Below, one piece after another: positions 50,613 to 59,263 of a stretch of 64,000 bases of DNA. The notes beneath the pieces were generated by a model. It ran no database searches. It saw only the letters and a program-made list of their open reading frames with translations, and was not told where the DNA came from. Each line of letters starts with the position of its first letter. The first letter of the stretch is position 1. The DNA lies in assembly GCA_050949175.1 (NCBI GenBank), contig JBMNFG010000011.1, forward strand, positions 1-64,000, read 5' to 3'. This DNA is from UBA4971 sp900019985 (lineage in GTDB: Bacteria > Bacillota > SHA-98 > UBA4971). The translations under genes and the position numbers were made by a program.

Positions 50613-53208
50613 GGGCGAATAACACCTCGCCGCTTCCGGGAATAACCCGGCCTACCACATAGCAACGTTCTCCTGACGAGGCAAGAGTACTTAAGGCAGT
50701 GTCGACGTCTTCCGGCCTCACCACGACGATAAAGCCAAGCCCCATATTGAAGGTGCGTCTCATTTCATAATCGTCTATATTGCCAAGCCGTTGCAGCAAA
50801 CGGAAGATGGGAGGGATACACCATGATCCCGGATCCAGCCGGATAGATAACCCAGGCGGCAGCATTCTCGGAGGATTATCAATGAGCCCGCCTCCTGTTA
50901 TGTGAGCAAGGCCTCGGACTTCCACAACCTCAGCAAGATTGAGGATGGATTTTACATAAATCGCGGTAGGTTCCAGGAGTTCATCTGCGAGAGGGCGTCC
51001 CAGCTCGTCCGGCTCATCTGATAAGCTAAGGTGCGCAATATCAAATAATACGTGCCTGGCCAGGGAAAAACCATTGCTGTGAAGGCCTGATGACGCCAGC
51101 CCGATAACGACGTCCCCCGCCTGAATCGCGCTGCCGTCGATTATTTCTGACCGTTTGACCGCACCTACTGCAAAACCTGCTATATCGTAGTCGTCTCCCA
51201 CATAAAACCCGGGCATTTCCGCAGTCTCACCGCCTAAGAGCACACATCCGGCCCTTCTGCAGCCTTCTGCGATTCCGGAGACAATAGCCTGTACTTTTTT
51301 GGGATCGATCTTGCCTTGCGCAAGGTAATCCAGGAAGAAAAGGGGTTTTGCCCCTGATGTGACTACATCGTTGACACACATGGCAACTGCGTCGATCCCG
51401 ATGGTGTCGTGCCTGTTTGCCTCAATGGCAACGCGGAGTTTGGTCCCTACCCCGTCTGCTCCGGCTACAAGCACCAAGTCGTCAGATCCTCCGGAACCCA
51501 GCATAAAGCTGCCGCCGAATCCGCCCAGTCCGCCGATAAAGCGGTCAGAAGGCATGTCCTTTAGGACGTCCTTGATAAGTTCGACAGCTTCCATCCCTCT
51601 GTCGATGTCAACTCCGGATGCGGAATACGTTGCCCGCACCTTTTCCCCAACCTTGCCTTTCTCAGGTTTGCCCTGGGTGTCAGAGTTGTCAGGTTGGGGT
51701 CCTGCTGCCGATTTTCCCGGTATCACTGGGTAGCAACCACCAAAACAACCCAGGCAAAAACCTGTGTCCTGTGCACCTGCATTTTTCATTGCCTCAAGCA
51801 AACCTTCACGGCTCAGGTAATGCAAGCTATCTGCACCGGTCATCTCAAGTACCGAGCTTATTCCGTTTGAAGCTGCCAAAAGCTCATCGCCTGTCAGGTT
51901 TGTGCCTATACCGTAGTAACATCTGTGAGTTACAGGCGGAGAGGCGATCATTAGTCCTACGCTCTTTGCCCCCGCCTCCCTCAGAAGCCTCACCAATCTC
52001 GCGCCGGTCGTGCCTCTTACAATAGAGTCATCGACGACCAGCACATGCTTACCGTCTACAGCTTGACGAACTGCGTTTAGCTTCAGTCTCACCCCAAGGC
52101 GCCTGGCATCCGGTTCAGGCCGGATAAATGTCCTACCCAGGTAGCGGTTTCTGACAAGGCCGTATTCGAAAGGTATCCCACTCTCACGGGCGAATCCTAG
52201 GCCTGCCTCAACTCCCGCCTCAGGGACAGGGACTACGATGTCTGCCTTAACCTTGTGTTCCCTGGCAAGCATCCTGCCCATTTCGTGTCTGGCCTGGCTT
52301 ACATTAACGCCTTCAATGATGCTGTCAGGCCTTGCGAAGTACACGTACTCGAAGATACACATGGCTTTCCCAGGGCGCGGCCTGCCTTCTACCCTGCGCA
52401 ACCCGTTCTTGTCTATTATCACTATTTCCCCCGGTTCTACCGGCCCAATGAGTTCAGCACCGATGACATCAAGGGCACAGGATTCTGACGCAACTACCCA
52501 GCCTCCGGGGAACTGGCCTACGCACAACGGCCGAAATCCTCTGGGATCTCTCATTGCGATAAGTGTGTCCCGGGTCATAAGTACAACGGAATAGGCGCCT
52601 TCGAGCTCAGCCATGCAGCGCCTGATTTTGTTCTCCAGGCTTTCGTTTCCGTACTTTGCCAGCAGACACCCGATGAGCTCCGCATCAGACTTAGTTTGAA
52701 ATGCGGCGCCTGATGCACTCAAGGATGCTCGAAGTTCGTCTGCGTTAACCAGGGAACCGTTTGTAGCGATAGCAACGTCCCCCCATGGATAGTGGAAAAG
52801 GAGAGGCTCCGCATCTGATATTCCGCTTGAACTGCCTTTTGAGTAAAGCACATGACCGATTGCTATGTTGCCGCTTAGTTTTTCAAATGCGGTTTGGTGG
52901 AACACCTCTGCCACTAAGCCCATACCTTTATGCAGCCGGATCCCGTTACCGGGCGATGCAGAAGCAATTCCGGCACCTTCCTGGCCGCGATGCTGAAGGG
53001 CTTGGAGGCTGTACATGCACCGTTCAACAGCAGATGCGTCCTGGCAGATAATCCCTGCGATTCCACAGTGGTCATGCCAGTCGTCTCCCGAACCATGCTG
53101 TATATCTACTAGGTCATCTGCAAGGTGATGCCTCTTGTTTGATAGGTCAGCCCACTCATTCTCGGGCGCAGGCGCCCCGGCTGACATTAGCCTTCGTTCG
53201 TAAGCCAT
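50605..53208 (-). CDS. purF-purM: Fused amidophosphoribosyltransferase (PurF) and AIR synthetase (PurM)
   Basis: One continuous frame of about 867 aa encodes steps 1 and 5 of purine synthesis. PurF: a propeptide of about 47 residues, nucleophile Cys48 in DHCGIAGI, PRPP loop VLVVDDSIVRGTTGARL (about 389-405), and B. subtilis-type Fe-S ligands (Cys near 284, 430, 485 and 488; GFCLGCFGG). A charged Gly/Lys/Gln linker (about 499-523) joins PurM, which starts TYSASGVDIDRGMEAVELIK and shows VAGADGVGTKLRVA, LLGGETAEMPGFY and HITGGGLIDNPPRML. ATG 53208 follows AGGAGG by 7 nt and overlaps purL. The Fe-S site suggests oxygen-sensitive inactivation as in Bacillus. Confidence 0.93.
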   Translation of the reverse strand: MAYERRLMSAGAPAPENEWADLSNKRHHLADDLVDIQHGSGDDWHDHCGIAGIICQDASAVERCMYSLQALQHRGQEGAGIASASPGNGIRLHKGMGLVAEVFHQTAFEKLSGNIAIGHVLYSKGSSSGISDAEPLLFHYPWGDVAIATNGSLVNADELRASLSASGAAFQTKSDAELIGCLLAKYGNESLENKIRRCMAELEGAYSVVLMTRDTLIAMRDPRGFRPLCVGQFPGGWVVASESCALDVIGAELIGPVEPGEIVIIDKNGLRRVEGRPRPGKAMCIFEYVYFARPDSIIEGVNVSQARHEMGRMLAREHKVKADIVVPVPEAGVEAGLGFARESGIPFEYGLVRNRYLGRTFIRPEPDARRLGVRLKLNAVRQAVDGKHVLVVDDSIVRGTTGARLVRLLREAGAKSVGLMIASPPVTHRCYYGIGTNLTGDELLAASNGISSVLEMTGADSLHYLSREGLLEAMKNAGAQDTGFCLGCFGGCYPVIPGKSAAGPQPDNSDTQGKPEKGKVGEKVRATYSASGVDIDRGMEAVELIKDVLKDMPSDRFIGGLGGFGGSFMLGSGGSDDLVLVAGADGVGTKLRVAIEANRHDTIGIDAVAMCVNDVVTSGAKPLFFLDYLAQGKIDPKKVQAIVSGIAEGCRRAGCVLLGGETAEMPGFYVGDDYDIAGFAVGAVKRSEIIDGSAIQAGDVVIGLASSGLHSNGFSLARHVLFDIAHLSLSDEPDELGRPLADELLEPTAIYVKSILNLAEVVEVRGLAHITGGGLIDNPPRMLPPGLSIRLDPGSWCIPPIFRLLQRLGNIDDYEMRRTFNMGLGFIVVVRPEDVDTALSTLASSGERCYVVGRVIPGSGEVLFAHE

Positions 53209-55478
53209 GAGCACGCCTCCTGATAAATCCGTAAAATCTCTGAGATCCCGATCTCCAGGGCAACCTCTCTTATGCTCTCGACTGAATCATCTGAGCACGC
53301 TGCACCACCCATCTGCCGGCTTCTACGAACAACAAGGCTCTCACCGCATACATTGCCAATGACTGTAAGAGGAACATTTGCTGCCTTCGCCATGGCTTCT
53401 ATCTCCTCATGATTCACAGGGTCAAAAGATATGAGCATCCGTGCGCCTGACTGGCTGAACAAATAATGGTCCAACCTTATACCGTTAACGACAACTTCGG
53501 CTCCTCTACGTCCTAAGACACATGCATCTGCCAACGCTACAGCGATTCCGCCTTCTGAGACAGCTGCACAAGACGAAAGCAGCCGTTTTGCCGTCAAGAG
53601 CTTGATAAGATTTAGCAAGGCTTCTTCAGCCTCAAGGTCTACGTCGGGCACCCGGCCCCCTTCTATTCCATGCACTTGCACAAGGTATTCGCTTGCCCCG
53701 ATCTCAGGCTCCGTTCGTCCTAGGACAGCGACTTGGCCTCCCCTCTCCTTGAACCCGGCTGTAATGAGACTCCCCATCTCCTCTACCAGGCCTACCATAC
53801 CTACTGCAGGTGTCGGATGGACGGAAACTCCTCCGGATTCATTGAAGAAGCTGACGTTGCCGCCTGTAACAGGGATCCCTAGCCTTTCGCAAGCTGCGGA
53901 CATCCCTTCAACAGCCTTCTTAAACTGCCACATTACCTCAGGGTTTTCAGGGTTTCCGAAGTTCAAGCAGTCTGTGACTCCAAGGGGGACGGCTCCGCAA
54001 GCCGCTAGGTTTCCGGCTGCCTGGGTTACTGCACGGGCTGCACCTTGCCAGGGATCGAGGCTGCAATAAAGGGAATTAACCTCACATGTCACAGCAAGCC
54101 CTTTGTTTGTACCCGGCACCCGAATGACTTGCACATTCGGGCTGCATGTCAGGGAATCTAAATCTTTCCCGCAGCCGTCAGATGAAGCACGCATCCATAA
54201 ATCTCTTTTGCAGGCAATTTTCGGGGACGACAGAACCAGTTTCAAGGCTTCCCGATAATCAGAAGGCTCAGGCAAGCCAAGGATGTCCATGGCAGACTTC
54301 ATCGTCCATGAGGTAGGTTCCGACGTCTCCCTGCTGTAGCATGGGGCCATCTCTGTAAGGGCTTTAGCCGGCACTTCTGCAACAGTGACAGTGCCGTCTT
54401 TTATGCGCAGGATTCCATCATCTGTGACTTTACCTACGACTTCTGCCTCCAGTCCCCACTTTCTGAACACACTGATAACATCTGTTTCACGTTCCGGAGG
54501 CACTACAACAAGCATCCTCTCCTGGGATTCGGACAACATGACTTCATACGGAGTCATGCCTTCCTCGCGCCTGGGGACCTTCGTGACATCGATCTCCATA
54601 CCGACGCATCCTTTGGATGCCATCTCAGCTGATGCACACGTAAGGCCGGCTGCACCCATATCTTGAATCCCGTTGAGGCCATCGCCGAGGACTTGGTAAA
54701 GCTCAAGACACGCTTCTTTGAGAGCGCGCCCCAGATTGGCATCGCCGATCTGAACTGCTTCCCCGCTTGCCTTAGCTTCAGGTGCGATCTCCTGAGATGC
54801 AAAAGCAGCCCCCTGGATACCGTCACGCCCTGTGCCTGCACCTACCACGATGACAGAGTTACCCACACCTCTGGCAGCTGCCTTTTTCATAGACGATATC
54901 TTTACAACACCTACGCACATAGCGTTTACCAGCGGATTTTCTGTGAAGCTCTCATGGGTTGCCATGTCGCCTCCGACTACCGGGATGCCCAGCGCATCTC
55001 CGTACCAGGTCATACCGTCTATGGCGCGCCTCATGATCCATGCGGATCGCTCGTCAGAAGAAGGCCCCGTCCTCAAGACACCCAGGAGCGCAACAGGTTC
55101 TGCGCCCATCACAAGCACATCCCGGACAATCCCGCCGACACCTGTTGCTGCACCTTGAAACGGTTCCACAGCGGACGGATGGTTATGGCTCTCTATCTTG
55201 AAGACTACGGCAAGCCCGTCACCGATATCGACGGCACCTGCATTCTCACCGGGGCCTTGGATGACCCTGTCCCCGGACGTGGGAAGAAGACGTAGGATCT
55301 CTTTGGAATTCTTGTAGCTGCAGTGCTCTGACCACATGGCTGCGAACATGCCGAGTTCAACTTGGTTGGGAACTCTTCCGCGGATTTCCACGATGGTGTT
55401 GTACTCGTATTCTGAAAGCCCCATCTCACGCCAAATCTCTTGCTCCAATTCTCTACGCCCCCAATTCCATAAGCACAA
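53187..55478 (-). CDS. purL: Phosphoribosylformylglycinamidine synthase subunit PurL (small type)
   Basis: This roughly 750-aa AIR-synthetase-like synthase needs PurS and PurQ as partners, neither of which is encoded in the window. Seen: YNTIVEIRGRVPNQVELGMF, MWSEHCSYKNSK, KIESHNHPSAVEPFQGAATGVGGIVRD, GGDMATHESF, GAAGLTCASAEMASKG and ESQERMLVV. The start is uncertain: TTG 55478 or an in-frame TTG at about 55448 after GGGGGCG. It overlaps the purF-purM gene. Confidence 0.95.
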   Translation of the reverse strand: MCLWNWGRRELEQEIWREMGLSEYEYNTIVEIRGRVPNQVELGMFAAMWSEHCSYKNSKEILRLLPTSGDRVIQGPGENAGAVDIGDGLAVVFKIESHNHPSAVEPFQGAATGVGGIVRDVLVMGAEPVALLGVLRTGPSSDERSAWIMRRAIDGMTWYGDALGIPVVGGDMATHESFTENPLVNAMCVGVVKISSMKKAAARGVGNSVIVVGAGTGRDGIQGAAFASQEIAPEAKASGEAVQIGDANLGRALKEACLELYQVLGDGLNGIQDMGAAGLTCASAEMASKGCVGMEIDVTKVPRREEGMTPYEVMLSESQERMLVVVPPERETDVISVFRKWGLEAEVVGKVTDDGILRIKDGTVTVAEVPAKALTEMAPCYSRETSEPTSWTMKSAMDILGLPEPSDYREALKLVLSSPKIACKRDLWMRASSDGCGKDLDSLTCSPNVQVIRVPGTNKGLAVTCEVNSLYCSLDPWQGAARAVTQAAGNLAACGAVPLGVTDCLNFGNPENPEVMWQFKKAVEGMSAACERLGIPVTGGNVSFFNESGGVSVHPTPAVGMVGLVEEMGSLITAGFKERGGQVAVLGRTEPEIGASEYLVQVHGIEGGRVPDVDLEAEEALLNLIKLLTAKRLLSSCAAVSEGGIAVALADACVLGRRGAEVVVNGIRLDHYLFSQSGARMLISFDPVNHEEIEAMAKAANVPLTVIGNVCGESLVVRRSRQMGGAACSDDSVESIREVALEIGISEILRIYQEACSWLTNEG

Positions 55479-55489
55479 TTTACTCTAAA

Positions 55490-56029
55490 TCAGCTATGGC
55501 TTCCCACATGATTGTTGAGCAACTTTTCAACGCGCTCATGCTTTAGCTCGACCTCTTTGGCAAGGCCTGCCCTGTACTCTACTAACGCACTCCGAAGATC
55601 AGGATCCATCTGAGCAAGGATTGCAATAGCAAGAAGCGCTGCATTACGCGATCCGTTTACTCCGACACAAGCTACCGGAACCCCGGGAGGCATTTGAACC
55701 GTAGAGTAAAGCGCGTCAACTCCGGAAAGCGGAGAACTAGCGCAAGGCACACCTATAACAGGCACCACTGTCATACCTGCGACTACGCCTGCCAGATGCG
55801 CCGCACCGCCTGCAGCCGCAATAATCACTTTCACGCCGGCTTTTTCAGCCTCACCCACTATGGAAATAACACGCTCAAGAGACCGATGCGCTGAAGCAAC
55901 TACAACTTTGTGAGCAACTCCGAAAGCTTTCAGCGTACCTGTGCATTCACGCATAATCTCAAGGTCTGAATCGCTTCCCATCATGACCAGCACCTTTGCA
56001 CCGTCTGCTCGTCCTTTTGCGTTCTTCAT
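55490..56029 (-). CDS. purE: N5-carboxyaminoimidazole ribonucleotide mutase (class I PurE)
   Basis: The predicted 179-aa enzyme shows GSDSDLEIM (about 17-25), VASAHRSLERV and AAAGGAAHLAGVVAGMTVVPVIGVP, the PurE active-site signatures. ATG 56029 follows AAAGGAG by 8 nt; an in-frame upstream start at 56143 lies inside the terminator hairpin region and is rejected. It is the first gene of the operon, behind the riboswitch leader. No purK is adjacent. Confidence 0.95.
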   Translation of the reverse strand: MKNAKGRADGAKVLVMMGSDSDLEIMRECTGTLKAFGVAHKVVVASAHRSLERVISIVGEAEKAGVKVIIAAAGGAAHLAGVVAGMTVVPVIGVPCASSPLSGVDALYSTVQMPPGVPVACVGVNGSRNAALLAIAILAQMDPDLRSALVEYRAGLAKEVELKHERVEKLLNNHVGSHS

Positions 56030-56072
56030 CTCTAACACTCCTTTCAAAAGTCGATGTCTTCGCGGACAAAAT

Positions 56073-56118
56073 AATTGGCCCTGGCGGACAGGTTTCGAGT
56101 GAAACCTATCCGCCAGGG
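56073..56118 (-). terminator. Attenuator terminator hairpin of the pur leader
   Basis: On the minus strand CCCTGGCGGATAGGTTTC, loop ACTC and GAAACCTGTCCGCCAGGG form an 18-bp stem with one G-U pair, followed by CCAATTATTTTG. It lies between the riboswitch aptamer and purE, where an expression platform is expected. On the plus strand the same stem is followed by CTTTTATC and could terminate antisense transcription. Confidence 0.75.
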
Positions 56119-56149
56119 CTTTTATCCCCAACCGGTGTAGCACTGCAAA

Positions 56150-56283
56150 ACGCAGGCCTGCGCCGCTTGGACCGAACCCTGCTTGACATATGAAGTAAGC
56201 AGGTGGAACCCTAGGCGCACTTTCCCTCGTACATCAGTCGGTCTGTTGCTCTGCCAGAGCAAAGCGTTGTCTGCCGACCCCGC
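56150..56283 (-). ncRNA. ykkC-family riboswitch, probably PRPP class
   Basis: The minus-strand leader contains the ykkC core CTAGGGTTCC (plus-strand 56205-56214). This is followed by a CCTGCTT..AAGCAGG hairpin and GGTTCGGTCCAAGCGGCGC (around 56163-56178), and preceded by a GTCGG..CCGAC stem enclosing a TTGCTCTG-G-CAGAGCAA hairpin and GAGGGAAAGTGCGC. Of the ykkC subtypes, PRPP riboswitches are known to control de novo purine operons, which fits the purE gene downstream. A guanidine or ppGpp class is less likely from context. Confidence 0.78.
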
Positions 56284-56308
56284 CGATGTCGAATATTATC
56301 TTATTGTC

Positions 56309-56338
56309 AACATATCATATGCGGCGTGGGCGTGTCAA
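56309..56338 (-). promoter_or_regulatory. Promoter of the pur operon
   Basis: On the minus strand TTGACA (56333-56338) and TATGTT (56309-56314) are separated by 18 bp, upstream of the riboswitch aptamer. Confidence 0.6.
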
Positions 56339-56367
56339 GGCTGCCAATCCTCCTGTAGCAGCCATGC

Positions 56368-56841
56368 TCACAGCACCTGGCAACTTAAGTAGGTGACAAT
56401 CACCCCTGCTAGGATAGTACCTATGGAAATAGAAACAAAAGAATATCTGATCCTAATACCAAGGAGAAAGGCAGCCACTGACGCTGTCCATGCACCTGTT
56501 GACGGCAGGGGAACAGCAACGAATACCACGAGCCCCAACGGTCCATAGCGCTGGATTACATCGCTTCGCGCCCTAACCTTTTTGAAAAACTCATCGCTTG
56601 CATGGCGGAACCACTGAAACCGTCGGAGCCTACCTGCAACATATCGCAAAAAGAGCATAATGGGGACGATAGGCACGATATTTCCCAGCACACTTAAAAA
56701 GAATACTTCCATAGGCGGCATTCCCAAAGATAATCCAAGAGGTATCGCACCTCTTAATTCAACCACAGGAAGCATGGCTGTGACAAAAACGAGCATTTCC
56801 CTAGAATCGGAGATACGTAGCCAATCCAGAACAGCGTCCAA
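56368..56841 (-). CDS. COG2426 small multidrug-export-like membrane protein
   Basis: The predicted 157-aa inner-membrane protein has the PF06695 pattern: VTAMLPVVELRGAIPLGLSLGMPPMEVFF, GNIVPIVPIMLFLRY and VPLPSTGAWTASVAAFLLGI, with about four membrane helices. Despite the family name, a transport role is not established. TTG 56841 is chosen because GGAGGG lies 8 nt upstream; an in-frame GTG at 56925 overlaps the DUF192 gene but has no SD. It is the last gene of the Tad gene cluster. Confidence 0.85.
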   Translation of the reverse strand: MDAVLDWLRISDSREMLVFVTAMLPVVELRGAIPLGLSLGMPPMEVFFLSVLGNIVPIVPIMLFLRYVAGRLRRFQWFRHASDEFFKKVRARSDVIQRYGPLGLVVFVAVPLPSTGAWTASVAAFLLGIRIRYSFVSISIGTILAGVIVTYLSCQVL

Positions 56842-56914
56842 TGCCTCTACCCTCCAACTTACTTCATTAATTATTCTAGCATCGGCTGCGTATTTCCTGT
56901 ATAAAGACGGAGAA

Positions 56915-57280
56915 TCAGGCCTCACATGCGCATATGGTTAGGATATCGCCTGGACAGGTCCCTGTCCTGCAAAGGGCTCCCTGGGGGAGTTCCAGGACCC
57001 ATGCTGCCTTAAGAATCAAAGGGCCGATCCTGTTGGGATGTAAAGGAGAAATGGTATGGAGGATTTCGCCGTCCTTCGAAACATAAGCTACATCTATGGG
57101 AAACTTCATTCCGAAGCTATGAACGCCTTTACACGGACGAATGACGAGGCCTTCACCTTCTTCCAAAGAAGTGCGCCCAAGCAAACCCCGTCTCCTCTCG
57201 CCATAGGTTGTGGCAAGCTTTGCAGAGGATGCAACTACACTACCCTTTGAACTATTAATGACTACAACTGTCCCTTGCAT
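56915..57280 (-). CDS. DUF192 family protein
   Basis: This 121-aa protein matches DUF192 along its length: TYGERRRGLLGRTSLEEGEGLVI, VHSFGMKFPIDVAYVSKDGEIL and AAWVLELPQGALCRTGTCPGD. DUF192 genes frequently sit beside Tad pilus genes, but their role is unknown. The ATG overlaps the tadC stop (TGATG). Confidence 0.9.
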   Translation of the reverse strand: MQGTVVVINSSKGSVVASSAKLATTYGERRRGLLGRTSLEEGEGLVIRPCKGVHSFGMKFPIDVAYVSKDGEILHTISPLHPNRIGPLILKAAWVLELPQGALCRTGTCPGDILTICACEA

Positions 57281-58203
57281 CAGATGAACACCGAGTTTAA
57301 GAGGATTTCTGCGACCTGGATTATCGCAGGGCCTAACAAGACCACAAACAAAGTCGGAAAAATGAAGAAGATCAATGGAAAGAGCATTTTAATAGGGGCT
57401 TTCATCGCTGATTCCTCTGCCCGCTGCCGCCTTTTTGTCCTCACTTGCTCAGCCTGGATCCTTAGAATACTTGATATCCCTACCCCAAGTTGGTCCGCCT
57501 GAATTATGGCAGACACAAGTGAGGTAATGTCGTCTATTTTCACCCGCTCGGAAAGCTCCCGTAACGCGTCTCTCCTCGGTTTCCCTACACGTATCTCTCT
57601 GAGAACAGTCCCCAACTCTTCGGCCAGTGCACCTTTCTTCCTCTCTACCACCTTGACTAATGCAGCATCAAACCCTAACCCCGCCTCCACACTGACAGTC
57701 AAAAGGTCAAGAACGTCCGGAAGATCCCTTTGGATCTCTTTTCCCCTGCCCTTAAATTTGGACTGCATCATTGTCTCAGGTACAACCCAGCCAAGGCCTG
57801 CAGCGACAAGGGAAAACAGGAAGGCTCTACCCGGCCCGAGCCTATTTGTAAGGAGGAACACGGCAAAAGGGACGATGAAAACAGTCACCAGGCGCATGAT
57901 TACGTACTCCCCGGGAGACATCTTCCATGGGTTGCCTGTGGATTCAAGCTTTACCTTGGCTGCTTCCATCACATTCCGGGGAGTTATGGAGACTACAAAA
58001 CCTGAAACCTTAGTCGCGGCAGGGCCTAGGATCCGCTCTACCAATGGGCGGGATAGCTCTTGTTCACGCTCAGTGGGAACTCTGCCTAGCTCAGCGATTT
58101 GCCGAAGGCGTTCCTTTACTGAAGGCGCCCGCCTCCTGGTGAAAAAGTATATGGCAAGGCTTGTAACAGATAGAAAGGCAAACACGGAAGCCGCGATCTG
58201 CAC
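57280..58203 (-). CDS. tadC: Tad pilus inner-membrane protein TadC
   Basis: The predicted 307-aa T2SF-domain protein has a first hydrophobic helix near the N-terminus, two central helices (FIVPFAVFLLTNRLG, FLFSLVAAGLGWVVPE), the T2SF domain DLPDVLDLLTVSVEAGLGFDAALVKV, and a C-terminal pair of helices. GTG 58203 is chosen because AAGAGGTG lies 7 nt upstream. With TadB it forms the platform of the pilus machine. Confidence 0.93.
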   Translation of the reverse strand: MQIAASVFAFLSVTSLAIYFFTRRRAPSVKERLRQIAELGRVPTEREQELSRPLVERILGPAATKVSGFVVSITPRNVMEAAKVKLESTGNPWKMSPGEYVIMRLVTVFIVPFAVFLLTNRLGPGRAFLFSLVAAGLGWVVPETMMQSKFKGRGKEIQRDLPDVLDLLTVSVEAGLGFDAALVKVVERKKGALAEELGTVLREIRVGKPRRDALRELSERVKIDDITSLVSAIIQADQLGVGISSILRIQAEQVRTKRRQRAEESAMKAPIKMLFPLIFFIFPTLFVVLLGPAIIQVAEILLNSVFI

Positions 58204-58216
58204 ATCCCAACACCTC

Positions 58217-59224
58217 TTAAATCTCGATGGCAACGATCTTACGAATCACTAAAATACCAATAAGCTCTGATAACAATGCAGTACCGACCATGACCTTCCC
58301 TGTAGGATGTGTAAAGAGAACACTTATGTACTCAGGATTTACCGTATATAGAAAAGCAGCAAGTGCACACGGGAGCACTCCTATGATTATCCCTGACATC
58401 CTGCCTTGAGTTGTCAGGGTCTTGACTTCTTGGCGCAGCTTGACACGTCCTCGTATTGTGTCTGCGATATTGTCAAGGACCTCTGCCAGATTTCCGCCTA
58501 CTTGCCGTTGAATCAGGACTGCAGTAACAACAAGGTCAAGGTCTGCGCTTCCGACTCGTTTTGACAATTCCTCAAGTGCGGTCTCCGTAGGAGAACCCAG
58601 GCTCATCTCCTTCATTGCAGCAGCGAATTCCTTTGAAATAGGAGGCGACATCTCTCGGGCTACCATGTCCATAGCTTGCAGGAAACTGTACCCTGCTCTG
58701 AGTGAATTGGACATAATAACAAGAGCATCTGCGATTTGAGAGTCGAATTTGGCAAGCCTTGCGCCTTGCTTTGCTTTTATATACAGATTAGGCAGAAGCC
58801 CGCCAGCGAATGCCAGCATAAGTCCGGCCAACAAATTTCCCAGCACAAGCCAGCCGTAACCTGCTCCAACCAACACAAGAATGAGATTCAGCCCGACAAA
58901 CTCTGAGCCCCGAAGGGGTATGTCCGCCCTGGCAAGTTCTGTCTCGATCCTCGAGGCATATTCCTTTCCTTCGAAGATCCTGCCGAACGCCTTCAGAACG
59001 TTTCGTGTCCACTGGTTTAATGAGCGCTTTCGCTTGTTGTCGGCCTCGCCTTGGCGTGCCTCGACTGCTTCAGGCTTGGGCGCTGCCTCACGGCTTAAGA
59101 ACGTCACCAGCCTTCTCGTTATTTCGCCGCGCTCGCGGGCAAGCTTTGCCACACCAAAGGTTGCCAGCACTACGCAGATAAATACTAAAGCTGATACAAA
59201 AAGTGCAAATGCCTGTCCCGGCAT
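58217..59224 (-). CDS. tadB: Tad pilus inner-membrane protein TadB
   Basis: The predicted 335-aa T2SF-domain protein has an N-terminal helix (ALFVSALVFICVVLATFGVA), a cytoplasmic linker, two helices (LILVLVGAGYGWLVLGNLLAGLMLAFAGG), then IADALVIMSNSLRAGYSFLQAM and ADLDLVVTAVLIQRQVGGNLAEVLDNI. ATG 59224 is preferred (GGGAGGG about 11 nt upstream). The gene lies between cpaF and tadC. Confidence 0.93.
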   Translation of the reverse strand: MPGQAFALFVSALVFICVVLATFGVAKLARERGEITRRLVTFLSREAAPKPEAVEARQGEADNKRKRSLNQWTRNVLKAFGRIFEGKEYASRIETELARADIPLRGSEFVGLNLILVLVGAGYGWLVLGNLLAGLMLAFAGGLLPNLYIKAKQGARLAKFDSQIADALVIMSNSLRAGYSFLQAMDMVAREMSPPISKEFAAAMKEMSLGSPTETALEELSKRVGSADLDLVVTAVLIQRQVGGNLAEVLDNIADTIRGRVKLRQEVKTLTTQGRMSGIIIGVLPCALAAFLYTVNPEYISVLFTHPTGKVMVGTALLSELIGILVIRKIVAIEI

Positions 59225-59263
59225 ATTCCAGGCTTCCCTCCCACAAGCAGATTTCACATATAA

